Assembly: GCA_015698045.1 (NCBI GenBank)
Contig: BLAL01000075.1
Span: forward strand, 496,001-560,000
Direction: 5' to 3'
Length of the DNA: 64,000 bases
Source of the DNA: Rhizophagus clarus
Taxonomy: Eukaryota > Glomeromycota > Glomeromycetes > Glomerales > Glomeraceae
The notes under the pieces were generated by a model. The model did no database searches. It worked only from the letters and a program-made list of their open reading frames with translations, and was not told the DNA's origin. The translations under genes and the position numbers were made by a program. The stretch's first letter is position 1, and every line of letters begins with the position of its first letter. This document shows positions 47,247 to 58,086 of this stretch, in pieces.

Positions 47247-47600
47247 CACTGGTCAAAATCGATGCTAGCGGATACATATCGGGTACCCGATATGTGTAAT
47301 ATATTTGTAGGATATGTGTATGATATTCGATAATAATACACATATCGGGTACCCGATATGTGTATTGTTTATGCGGAAATTCGGTGATACATATTACAGT
47401 TATCGCACAAGTATTCACACATATCGGGTAGTTATAATATCGGGCACATATCATTTATTTACTGTATACCCGATATATTGTAATAAATATCGTATAAATA
47501 TCGTATACCAATCATACATTTATCAGATAGCACCGATAATTATTTTATAGCTGTCCGATATGGACATATTTTGGTACCCGATATGAACACGATAAAGTTC
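47247..47600. repeat. Left subterminal repeats with 32-bp perfect palindrome
   Basis: CATATCGGGTACCCGATATG is the core of a 32-bp perfect palindrome at 47335-47366. A shorter copy lies at 47274-47300, with further half-sites to about 47590. The right end (58520-58710) has degenerate half-sites in the opposite order. Confidence 0.8.
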
Positions 47601-48699
47601 AAGTACATATACCGGGCAGTATAATATTTTTAATAATTCAGGCAAAAATTATAGAATTTATATTATAATTTGTAATTTATATATATTTTTTCAGATTAAT
47701 TTATAATTTTAACTCAAAATTTATTTTTAATTAAAAACAAAAAATATGAATTACAATCTATGTAAAATCAATACTACATTTATGTAAAATCAAATCTAAA
47801 TTCAATAAATTGCGAATAAATCTATATTATATAAATCAATTATACTGTAAGTGGCATACTAACGAAATTAGATTTCACTTGTTCGCTTACTTATTTTCAT
47901 TATATTCAAATTTGATCATTAAACGAAAGTAACATTATTAGTAACAGGTTGTTAGAAAAGGAACAATAATAAAAAAAGAATATTAGTAGAAGAAAAAGAA
48001 ATAGTTAGTAGTAAAAAATGTTAGTAGGAAAGAAATAAAATAAATAAAAATTAGTAGAAGAAAATAATTAGTAGAAATTATAGAAGAAAGAAACAGTAGA
48101 AGAAAGAAAATAGAAAAATAATGTACAAGTACCCTACAACTTCATCCCTAGGTAGTCAAAAATCTCAGGTAGTTCCAGACCACAGCAAACATGAAAGATA
48201 ACTATATATATACAATAGCAATGAAGAAAAATATTAGATAGTGGAAACGTTAGTAAAATTTAAGAAAAGTAAATGATAGAAAATTCAGATATGTTAATAA
48301 GAGAAGTATTAGTAAAAGGAAGAAAGAAACGTTAGCAAGAGGACGTTAATAGAAAATATTTATAATCATATGAAAAGAGAAGTGTAGCGTTAATAAAAAA
48401 TATACCTTATGTGTTCTTTTCCTGAATATAATAAAGAAAAAAATGTAAAAAAACGTCGTTAAAGAGAAGTGTAACATTAATAAAAAAATATACCTTGTGT
48501 GTTTTTACGTGTTAATTTGATAATATTGTAAAAAAAAGAAAGCAGTTACAGACTTACAGTAAGCGAAAAAATTAAAGAGAAAAAAGAAAAAAAAAATAAA
48601 ATGACAATATAAACAAATAATTAAATCATGTGATCATTAAATAATAAGTTGATTATAATTGGTCAACATTTGAACAGTTACACAAATTTTAAACAATAT

Positions 48700-49440
48700 A
48701 TTTTATCATATAGTACAGTATAATAACGAATGAAAGAATATAAAATATAGCAATAAAATTAATAAAAATTTTGCATTTTATGCATTTTACATATAATTCT
48801 GAAAAGGGTGTACCAGTTATCTATATATTTTATTTATCATTTTTTGCTACGATAATATTATCATCATTAATATCACGAATCTTACTTTCACCTTTTAGCG
48901 TACAATCTGCAATAAAGAAGCAGAACTATTCTGGTCCGTAACCGTATCATGCGCAAAAATTTATTTTCTTGATCTTGTACGACTTAAAAATGAATTTCTT
49001 AAAATATTAATACTAATCTTTTTTTTTAGCAGCAAGTCATAGTGATCGTGGTGATCGTAGTGGTCGTGGTAGTCATAGAGGTCGTGGAGGTCGTGGTCGT
49101 AAAGGCGATGATGATATCGACGATGGGTAAAATTTTATTAATCAAATTTAAATTATCACTTAAAATATTATTATTTTAATTTTTTTTTTATAAGTACGAC
49201 ATTATCCTTTCTGACAGAGATGATGGCAACGACAATGAGCTTATAGATGACTTTGCGAAGCAGATAACATGTACATACACCTTTTTCAAAATTATATGTA
49301 AAATGCAAAAATGCAAAATTTTTATCAATTTGTATTGCTATTTTTTATTTTACAGATTATAAATATATCTTTTAATAAAATTCAAATTTTTCAGTTTATA
49401 CTATACGATAAAAATTTATTAGCGAAACGAGTGAAATAAA
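48700..49440. other. Inverted repeat enclosing two exon-like pieces (RGG-rich)
   Basis: 48735-48810 (TAAAAATTTTGCATTTTATG, CATTTTACATATAATT) is repeated inverted at about 49283-49360. Between them, on the plus strand, an exon-like block at about 49031-49128 is bounded by TTTTTTTTAG and GTAAAA. It encodes HSDRGDRSGRGSHRGRGGRG then KGDDDIDD. A second block (about 49218-49275) follows an acceptor and encodes DDGNDNELIDDFAKQI. No full gene can be built, so it looks like captured or decayed host sequence. Confidence 0.45.
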
Positions 49441-51517
49441 AAAATTGAAAATTTGCCGTATTAGGTACTTTTGAAAGTTAAAACAATGCCGATGGAAACC
49501 TAAAAGTGCTAAAAGTGAGGTATATATATATATATATTAGTTATAGGAATAACTAAAGTAAGTAATTAATAGTTAGTGTTGGCGAATAGAGTATTTGCTG
49601 ACGAAGAATTTGCTGACGAAGGATAAAAGGCGACAAAGTATTGACTGATGATGAAATAATAAGATAGTGTATAGACAAGTAACGATACTCAGTCCCATAC
49701 ATATCTTAGGAGGCTAGCCTATCGTGAATAACTCACTACAGAAGAATATGTATTTTATTTGCGCATATACCTATAACACAAGGTATATAGATGGACCTGC
49801 CAGTGAAGGCACATATGTTCAGGAAAGGTGAAGGAAGGGAATAAGATATAAATGATATTAATTACTTACCCTATTTTAGAGTAAAACAACGTGAGATATG
49901 AAAACGTTACGAAAAGAAGGACAGTAGAAGGACAGTAGAAGAAGATAGTAGAGAAAACCTAAAAAGAAGAAAGGGAAAGAATAGGGTTGGCAAGCGTTAG
50001 CAGAAGAATAGAAATACCGAGTATTTCAAATATGAAACAGTGAAATAACATAAAAGCGGCTGGGATCACCCGACTGCTAACGCGCGATACGTATATTGCT
50101 TACAATCTGTCGAGGTGTGACGGCCTACCCCTTACATTAAAACCATTCAGCGCGAAGCATTGAATAGTGCACTTGCCTTATAGAGCCCTAATGATATCAA
50201 CACAAAGAAATTAAAATTATAAAATCTGGCAAAATTTGAAAGAAGTTTGCGGAGGTTGATGACGAGGATCATAAGAAATGGAACGTTTTAAAGAAAGAAA
50301 GGCTCGCTTTAGATTAACCAGTTCACGACATTCTCTTTTATTGGGACGAAGACAGTTGAGTGATACGTTTAACACGACCTATAATAACAAAGAAAGGAAA
50401 ATAAAAGGGTCATCCAGGAGTACTAGATGAGCAAGTATAAACGTCACAATATTCAACAACCGCGTACAAGTGTTTCGCAGGATCCTTTCAGGACTGGATG
50501 ATAATAACCATCCTGAGCGTAAGACATTTATCTTTACAACGCGTCCGCAGTCACCCTTTAGAAATCAACTCAAGCAGCTATGACCAAATATGAACCACAC
50601 TCACCTTTAGCAATATCCAAATAAACGTTGGCTTCTTTAACTTTTGTCTGAAATGGAGGGTAGATTTACGGCGAGAAGTAAAGGAACGTCTACAAGCCAT
50701 GATTATTGAAGTCTGTAAAAAATATATAAATAAATAAAGGACGTAAAAGTTAGGAGGTGACATCTGGTTCGCATTCCATGTGACCCCAAGCCAACTATTC
50801 CTTGAACCCCACAGACTCCTAACTATCTTGTAAGCAGTATCATTAAAACTATGAAGCAATACTGGTATATCGTGTATATTAGATTATTGGAATATTTAAG
50901 ACAGTTTATCTTTAGTTAGACCGTAATCTTTATAATACGTGCAGTGACCAGCGTAAACTCAGGGAGCGCGTGCTTACCTTTAACAAAGATATACAAGAAG
51001 GATATGAAAGCAATAGAGAGCGGAAAAAGAGTAAGAGAGTTATGGAAAAAATAGAAATAATATTTGAAGAAAAATATTTGTTAAAAGAGAGAAAAGAAGT
51101 TATTTTATATTTTTAAGATAAAACGCGACAAAAATTCGGGATATTTCATGATAATCTTAAGGAAAATAACTTAATTGGTGATCAACAATGTGTTTGAAAA
51201 CTAAATTGATATTAGTATAACATGACTAGTACAGTACATGACGGTTCCAAACTGGAATAAATATATCAAGTTGACTGTAATGTTGAATTTCAAACTGTAA
51301 TTTAAATGATTTATAAAAAATTTCTTTTGAAGAACATTATCGATTTCTGTAAATTTCTTTTTCCATTCAAAAAGCCATCGAAAAGTTTATTTATATGAAT
51401 TATAAAATATCATATCAAATGAAAATATCAAACCATTTAAAAACTTACTTATATAATAAAGCAATAAATAGTTTATTTATATTCATATTATATATATATT
51501 TTTTTATAATTGATTAA
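49441..51517. other. Unassigned interior of the CACTA-like element
   Basis: Purine-rich on the plus strand (AGTAGAAG-type words, also at 47960-48400), with a less AT-rich patch at 50060-50180. No ORF over 100 codons or recognisable domain. A further decayed insertion is likely but its ends were not found. Confidence 0.35.
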
Positions 51518-51553
51518 TTATAATACTAGCTCAAAAATATTTGCCCTGGCCAA

Positions 51554-51664
51554 TTTTAAAATATATTTGTTAGCACAAATACGTCCAGCTTCTAATGCCT
51601 CGCTAGAAAGCTGTTGATGTTCATCAGAAAGCAAATGGATAATACAAAGAGGAAATTCATCTAC
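51554..51664 (-). pseudogene. RPL10: Captured exon of ribosomal protein uL16 (RPL10)
   Basis: Read on the minus strand it gives VDEFPLC, then [20 protein letters not shown] and ANKYILK. This matches the very conserved RPL10 segment [36 protein letters not shown], with one inserted residue and several substitutions. The similarity begins just after a splice-acceptor-like TGTAG and stops at LK. About 37 codons are present, with nothing of the rest of the gene. It lies inside the CACTA-like element's ends, so it is host sequence picked up by a transposon and now decaying. Confidence 0.8.
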
Positions 51665-51687
51665 ATTTGAAAAAAAAAATTTGTAAT

Positions 51688-51783
51688 AAAATTTTGAATA
51701 ATTGAATTTATATACACACATTGTTGTTATCAATTAAAATTTTGAATAATTGAATTTATATACACACATTGTTGTTATCAATC
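51688..51783. repeat. 48-bp tandem duplication
   Basis: AAAATTTTGAATAATTGAAT...TTGTTGTTATCAAT at 51688-51735 is repeated at 51736-51783. It joins the uL16 fragment to the end of the Myb/SANT-like gene. Confidence 0.85.
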
Positions 51784-52443
51784 TATGTTGATAATGTTGG
51801 GTGGTGAAGAAGGAGGTGGTAGTGAAGAAGGAGGTGGTAGTGAAGAAGGAGGTGGTGGTGGTGGTGGCGAAGTTAGATTGATAATATTAGGTGGTGAATA
51901 AGGAGGAGGTGGTGGTGGCGGCGATGAGGGAGGAGAATAATTTAAGGGAGTTGTCACCTGGGACGTCGCTCTCGACCTTTCGTTAATATCGTGAATTATA
52001 TCATAATTCGTTCCTAATAATAAAGAACAATTAATTAATAAAATTTAAATATAAAAATATTTAATATTTATATTTGTGATATTTACTTGGTTTTTCCCAG
52101 AAATGTTCTTTAAATTCTTCGAAAAACATTTCTCCTAACATCGTTTTCTTACCCTTGGGATCGCCATCTACATATTTTTTCATTTTCTGATAAAATCATG
52201 TCATGTTTAGTATTTATATTAGTGATACGAAATATTTTATTTATATACCTTATAAGCACGCACTAATCCGTAGAATTTTTCTTTACACTTTTTTCCTGAA
52301 TAATCTGTTCCAAATTTAATATTTATTTCACTCGCAAGAGTTTTCCAGTAATTGTATCTCATGTTATTATTTAATTGATGATAATTTTCATTTTTACTTT
52401 TTCTTTTTTCAATTAAGTAATTTAACTGATCTTTGGACCACAT
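51778..52443 (-). CDS. Myb/SANT-like (trihelix) protein with Pro-rich tail
   Basis: Exons 52443-52249, 52186-52087 and 52013-51778 join in phases 0 and 1 and give 176 residues without a break. The domain spans about 1-90. It starts MWSKDQLNYLIEKRKS, has NYWKTLASEINIKFGTDYSG and KKCKEKFYGLVRAYKKMKKY, with the three-helix pattern and regularly spaced Trp/Tyr of Myb/SANT-like DNA-binding domains, then LGEMFFEEFKEHFWEKP. The tail is Pro/Ser-rich with PPPPPPP and three copies of a PPPSSL-type unit. The start at 52443 is preferred over an in-frame ATG at 52476 because the domain begins there. It lies between the transposon's ends and may bind its repeats or be a passenger. The intact frame sets it apart from the broken neighbours. 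Confidence 0.75.
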
Positions 52444-52885
52444 TGTAGAAAAGATAAAAAACTCGTAAAAAAACAATTGTTAGGTTGATAAAATTTGTTA
52501 TCCTTTTAGAATAGAAAAGATAAAAAATCTCGTAAAAAACAATTGTTAGGTTGATAAAATTTGTTATCCTTTTATAAGAATTTGATCGAATTTATTACTG
52601 GTCTATATCATATCATTTCTTCGTTGTATTCATTAATTTGTCCTATTCTTTTGCGATTTAATCATATGAATCATTAAAGTCTAATAAATTACTACGCCTA
52701 CAACCTTACTATATTCGTTATAATAAACAAAAGGATGGAATGACATAATACTTTGGAGACATTATTCGTTTTGCGATTTAATCATATGAATCATTAGTCT
52801 TAAAATAAATTACTACGCCTACAACCTTACTTTATTCGTTATAATAAACAAAAGGATGGAATGACATAATACTTTGGAGACAATG
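52444..52885. repeat. Two tandem duplications upstream of the Myb/SANT-like gene
   Basis: About 66 bp (AGATAAAAAACTCGTAAAAA...GTTGATAAAATTTGTTATCC) occurs at 52449-52512 and again at 52516-52576. About 120 bp (TTTTGCGATTTAATCATATG...GGAATGACATAATACTTTGG) occurs at 52648-52762 and 52770-52882. Both are direct and nearly identical. Confidence 0.75.
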
Positions 52886-52944
52886 TTACATCAAAAATTC
52901 CCTATTAATTGTAACACGATTTAATATAATGAAATAACTAGACA

Positions 52945-53285
52945 TGTCGCGGGCTTGTCGCGGTTGTATCGCGGTAAACTATTAATAAAAAAATGAGTTA
53001 TATCGTGGGTGTGTCGCGGGTGGGTCAGTTGAAGGCTTATATTCGAAGATTTTAATGTGAAAACTTATTACAAATAATACAATATTACAATATCAATTAT
53101 TCTGAGTTACGACAACTTTAAATAAATAAAATTTATTCGTTTTCATATACATTGATGAATTCGTTCAACAAGTCCTCTACATCTTAGTCGAAATTTCCTC
53201 TCTCTCCCTCACTTTCATCATTATTAATATTATTTTTCGTAATCGTCATTTTCAGAATCGTCATCCATTATATAAAAAGGTTTCG
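52945..53285 (-). mobile_element. Relic 3' end of another hAT element
   Basis: On the minus strand, GNFD then DVEDLLNEFINV and a stop (about 53195-53140) match the end of the intact hAT transposase in this window (GNFDYNVEDLLNEFIDVDD). Beyond it lie repeated GTCGCGGGT words (52953-53030), the kind of short GC-rich words that form hAT ends here. No other half is present. Confidence 0.6.
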
Positions 53286-53434
53286 GTTTTCGCCATTAGA
53301 TTTTGTCACAATTTTCCTATCAAATGATCAAATTGTACTATGTTTCACCACATTTTATCGTCCTAATCACATTTTATTAAAAACAAGTTTGAAATTTTTT
53401 ACACTGTTACGTAATTTGCATGGCTGCATTTTAT

Positions 53435-56400
53435 TTATAAATTAAATTTTCTATTTAAAGGTATTATTGATAGGTAATTTTGTTTTCCAATTGTAACATA
53501 TTTAAATTTTGTAGCTCTACATAATATTCTATGAACTGGTAGCAATGAATCACAGCCTTCCTCATAGTATTCAGTTCTCCACAATTCCGTATTTGATATG
53601 TCTGGTCTCATAAAGTTATGTTTAAATCGAATATCAGAGGAAGGTGCACATTTATACCATTTCACGTATGCTAGAAAATGTGTTTTGGGTCCTTCAGGAA
53701 ATCTAAGCGTATGCTCAAAGTAATATTGTACTTCACCCGGGTATGCATCAATTGATTCATCATTAGCTGCTTTCCATTTTGCAAATATGGTCGCATTTCT
53801 TTCTTGTAGACTTGATATCATAGACCCAAATATTTCAGCGCCAATTTGCAATCTTGCGTGCTGATTAACTACCAGGTCCATAAATCCTAATATTTCTCCT
53901 TGTTCTTTTTCATATAATATAGAATACCATTCACATAGAAAATTGCGCAATTCTAAAGGCATAATAACTTTGAAATATGAAGGCTTAAGCATTTGACCTG
54001 GTAATGTCTCAGTACCATATATCTTGGAAAACGTAGATATATTGTGTCTCATAGATAGAAAATGCTGCAATTCTTCCCTTTCTTCTGTGAGGGCCAAACT
54101 ACCTACAGTCTTTCTTGCCATAAGAAGGCAAAGAGATTTATCAAGAAGACCAGATGTCCATTTGCACGTTAAGTGATAATCTACAAGAGTATTCTTGAGG
54201 ATGATTTTCATAAGTTCAGGCTCTATTTGTCGATTACTGTTAGGATACGATCCTAAATAATAAGAAATATACATTTATTAAAAAATTTAAGAGATATCGA
54301 TGTAAAGTCAGGACTTTACCTATATATCCATTAAGTCTCTCAAATGGAAAAAGCCAATAACTATATATAGGACCATAATCACGACAACAATCAGGAATGT
54401 GAAGCGCCAAATGTATGTTACTTGTTATGAATTCTGGCCCATATGTGTTTTCTATGAGGTGAGCCATGTCTTTTAACCTTTCTTGTGCTTCTTTTAAATC
54501 ATCTTCGGTAATGAATCTTGCTGCCAAAAGATTACATGCCCGAACAAAATGGCCTAAAATCTTTCTATCGCTATTGTCTAGCATATCCCATAGAATATTA
54601 GTCGAATAGATCATGATGAAAGTTTTCCATTGATCAGCAGTCAAATTAGAAAAGCCATCGTTTCCAATAGCAATTTTTGGAGGAATGCGACCGATGTCAG
54701 AAGGTAATTCAACGTGATCCATTCTTTGTTGTGCTACCCGAAGTTGTTCCATACTTAATTTTCCCTGATTCACAAAAATTGATTTGATTATCCATTTTGC
54801 TACACCAAGGAAAAGGCAATGCATTGGATCCACTGCAGCAAAACGTATAGGATTCATATACGGAAGACGAAGCAATTCAGACCAGCGCACACCATGCTTT
54901 TTGAAATGATTATCTCTAGAATTCTTCGAATTACATTGCAACCATTCATGAGCATATTTCTTATGTGATTCTGCGGTACTTATCTCATAGTTGTGATCCC
55001 CTCCATAGTGAGTTTTATTATATTCTCCACTATAAATACTACGTTTCTCACATCTATGGCATTTCATTACTGCAGATCCATGACCAAACAACTTTCGTGT
55101 AGCTGGTATATCAGATGATCCAACAATCAATGCAACCTTTATATTTAAACCACCAGGACACTGGTATGTCTTTGGTACTTTCCAACCCTTCCAAAGTTTT
55201 AAAAATTCGTCTACAATAGGGGCCAAATAATGATTGATACGTTCTAATCCTACCTCTTTTGGTCCTGGTAAAAAACCCAAATATATAATGTTTTCAGGCT
55301 TATTTCTTTCCGATCTTGGAAGGTTGCATATAGATGCATATATTGCACCAGTACTGTGTTGTGTGTAGGTAAATGGCTGGAACCAGTCAAGATTAAAGAG
55401 AAGACCTAGATGGCTTGTGGCAGTTTCTGGCGTAAAAAAGGTACTGCCATCAAATGGAAATGTTTTCCATACTTTTCCATCATAAATATCTGAATAGATA
55501 TCTCCTTTTCTTTGAAATCCTGATGGTTTCAACATATTTTCAAAACCAGGTCGTTGATATAACATACTCAATTGCTGACAAATGCTTGGTTTAGGATAAA
55601 GACTACGTGGCACAGCAATTGTTTCTCCTTTACGTTTTTAAGAACAGTAAGCGGATTGTTGCATTGGTTACGACGACTTGGTGTTGGATTATCTGGAAAT
55701 TCTTCATGTAGGCAATTCTTAATGGTGACTTTTCCTTCTTTCTTATATGTGACAATATCTTCAACATTATGCATTTTATGATAATTATTGCATACAGCTA
55801 ACTGCATTTTTGGTTGCAAAATATTCAAATATCCTTTTGCCTTAAATAAGGAGTTAGGAAATTTTTTGAATTGTGAATTATTTAAACGAGTAAGTACAAT
55901 ATGTAAGAATTTTATTAACGCTTCAATTGCCGTGTCAGTAAGGCGAAATCTTTGTTGGAATTTAAATAGCCATAGAATTATTTCAGTTTCCAACGAATCA
56001 TTTAAGTTTTCCATCACAAACACTTCATCGCTATCAAATTTGGGAGATGTGAAAATATTTTCACCTTCATTTTCTTCTTCCTGATCTGTATTATCATCCG
56101 TCTCTTCTTCATTTTCATAATTATCATCATCATTTTTATCAAGTTTAGATGCAGGAACACGAAAGTTTGATGAAAATGTGTTTATATTTTCTTCTTCATT
56201 TAATTGAAAAGAATCAGGGAATGAATCAGGAAAAGAATCAGGCGGTATACCTTCTTCATTATCTGAATTATTTAATTGGAAAGAATCAGGGTCATCTATT
56301 TTCCGCTTTTTTGAATTTGTTCTGGTGAGATTTTGTTCACTTGTCATAATGGCATTTTCTTGATCTTTTCTATTATGGTTTAACTTCCATAGGCGTTTGT

Positions 56401-56572
56401 CTTTTGCATGTTTCTTTAGAGTACGAGGGTCAACTTCTTCACCATTACAAAGAATACAATTACATGCATACAAATACTTCTTTTTGGGCTTTAATAAATC
56501 AGCAACAGAGGTTTCATTTTTACAATTTTTATTATGTTTTATTAAATCGGCTACTGAAGTTTTATTACTCAT
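53435..56572 (-). CDS. Tnp2-type CACTA transposase (one intron, one frameshift)
   Basis: Starts ATG 56572. The intron 54319-54253 (GTAAAG...TTTAG) joins ERLNGYIG to SYPNSNRQIEPELMK. A 1-nt frame change lies in a five-A run (minus strand, 55635-55639); adding one base gives a 1023-residue chain. It may be a real lesion or a homopolymer error. The N-terminus has repeated TSVADL and a CxCxxC then H zinc-binding start (CNCILCNGEEVDPRTLKKH). An acidic Ser/Asp stretch and a helical part follow. The Tnp2 core has CHRCEKRS, LLRLPYMNPIRFAAVDPMHC, LFLGVAKWI and HIPDCCRDYGPIYSYWLFPFE, then a C-terminal region with YYFEHTLRFPEGPKTHFLAY. The Asp-x-x-His and LFLGxxK block is the family's signature. Divergent from the plus-strand gene across a 318-bp shared promoter. 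Confidence 0.85.
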
Positions 56573-56890
56573 TTTGCTAAAATATATTTACTAAAATATA
56601 TGAAAAAGTTTAGAATATTTAGACAGCTATTCAAATGAAGTATAATTCTTTCAGGATCAGATTCGCGTTGAATTCTTTTAAATCGGATTGCGTAATCAGG
56701 ATCAGGTTCGCGTTTGATCAGATTCGCGTGAGGAAACCTTCGGAATCAGATTCGCGTAAGGGAATCCTCGGAATTTTCCAGGATCAGGTTCGCGTAGTTG
56801 CACCTGAAATCTATATAAATATGCAACCTTTTCGCGTTCTGAAAACTCTTCTTCTCATTCAAAGTTTTGCACTCAACTGAAATATAAGTA
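56573..56890. promoter_or_regulatory. Divergent promoter with five GATCAGATTCGCGT motifs
   Basis: Five direct copies of GGATCAG(A/G)TTCGCGT lie at about 56653, 56698, 56716, 56744 and 56779, all in the same orientation, between the transposase and the second gene. TATATAAATATGC lies at about 56811 on the plus side. Regular copies in a shared promoter suggest a single regulator of both genes, possibly an element-encoded protein. Confidence 0.6.
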
Positions 56891-58086
56891 ATGATGGACA
56901 GGGACAGTGATCAGGAATCTGTAAGCTCTTCCTCTTCCTCTTCCTCTTCCGCTTCCGCTTCCTCTTCCTCTTCCTCATCATCATCGTCAGCTGCTTCGTA
57001 TAAAACGATTAAAGCAAGTATTATTTATTATTTATTTATCATTTATGGTTTTTTTTTCATTCTATTTACGTTTATCTATTATTCTATAGAAAGAAGTCTA
57101 TATATGGGTAGACTCGGAATTAAGAGATACTTATAAAATAGACGAGGAACGGACTTGGGTAGAGCAAAAGGAAAACATAGTAACAAAACTATTGCCGCCT
57201 TTGTACAAGCTCATGAATAAAAAATATAATATTACAAACGGCAAGTTACTAAAAATTTTGTACGGACGATGGCGTTCTCGGCATCGTGTGAATAACATTA
57301 AAAATCAAGGAGAAGAAAGAATAAAACAAGATAAGAGAAGGGCAAAAAAGAATTCGAGGATGCAAGACGTAAGTAAATATTCAATTAATGTGAAATGAAA
57401 AGTTAGTAGTTAACTATCAATTACATTACTAGAAAAAAAAAAGAAGAACAAAAGCAACAAACTATTTGATAGAAGGTAAAGATAAGTATATTGTCAGGTA
57501 TCCAGAAGGAGACCTTGTAAAAATTCTTAAAGATTCGGGTTACCACTCGGAAGAGTGGGAAGAAACAGATCCTGAGGAAGATTGGACTGTTATCCGACCT
57601 GCAGTAGTTGAAGATGGTGAAGTTATTGAGGAAGCCGTTAAAGAAAAGTCAACATCAGTATACATTTATGATAAATGGTGGCGTTCTTCTGCAGTATGTA
57701 TATTTATTATTTTATTAGTTTATTTATCAAAAACACTAATAGTAATTTATTTATTTAAGCTTTTACGATTATTACATGACCGAATTGATCCGACGGTCGA
57801 ATTATTAAGGAAAAAACCACCAACTTTAAACCCTAAAAAAGCTGACAACATATCTGCATCTAGCGTACCACCTATGGGTGCACCAAACTGGTGTTTAAAT
57901 CAAGAGTCGCTCAAACAGTTTAACCGTTCAAGTGTTGATATTCCGATATACGATTATGATACCGATGATAACCACGATAAAGACAAAGAAGAAATCCCAA
58001 ATAGAACTAATTCAAATAGTAGAAAGAAAAGAAAAACTAAAAAAAACCCAAAACAAAAGAGAACCAAAAAACATAAATCAAAATAA
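56891..58086 (+). CDS. Second gene of the CACTA-like element (possible TnpA-like partner)
   Basis: Exons 56891-57017, 57094-57368, 57433-57693 and 57760-58086 give 329 residues. The first junction needs an AAAG acceptor at 57093. A variant using donor GTAAGC at 56921 and acceptor TATAG at 57089 is also in frame and would skip the Ser run. The protein has a Ser-rich start (MMDRDSDQES then Ser/Ala), VYIWVDSELRDTYKIDEE, then LLPPLYKLMNKKYN and GRWRSRHRVNNI. After these come a Lys/Arg-rich part, KYIVRYPEGDLVKIL, IYDKWWRSSA and LLRLLHDRIDP, and a very basic tail (RKKRKTKKNPKQKRTKKHK). No named domain recognised. Its place opposite the transposase and its basic character suggest a DNA-binding partner like TnpA, which is an inference. 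Confidence 0.6.

Noticed and set aside
49530-50180. Old retroelement remnant inside the CACTA-like element
   Set aside because: Composition differs from the surroundings but no terminal repeats or coding similarity could be shown.
55572-56594. Plus-strand ORFs opposite the Tnp2 transposase
   Set aside because: Shadows without recognisable features; the minus strand carries the Tnp2 motifs and intron.
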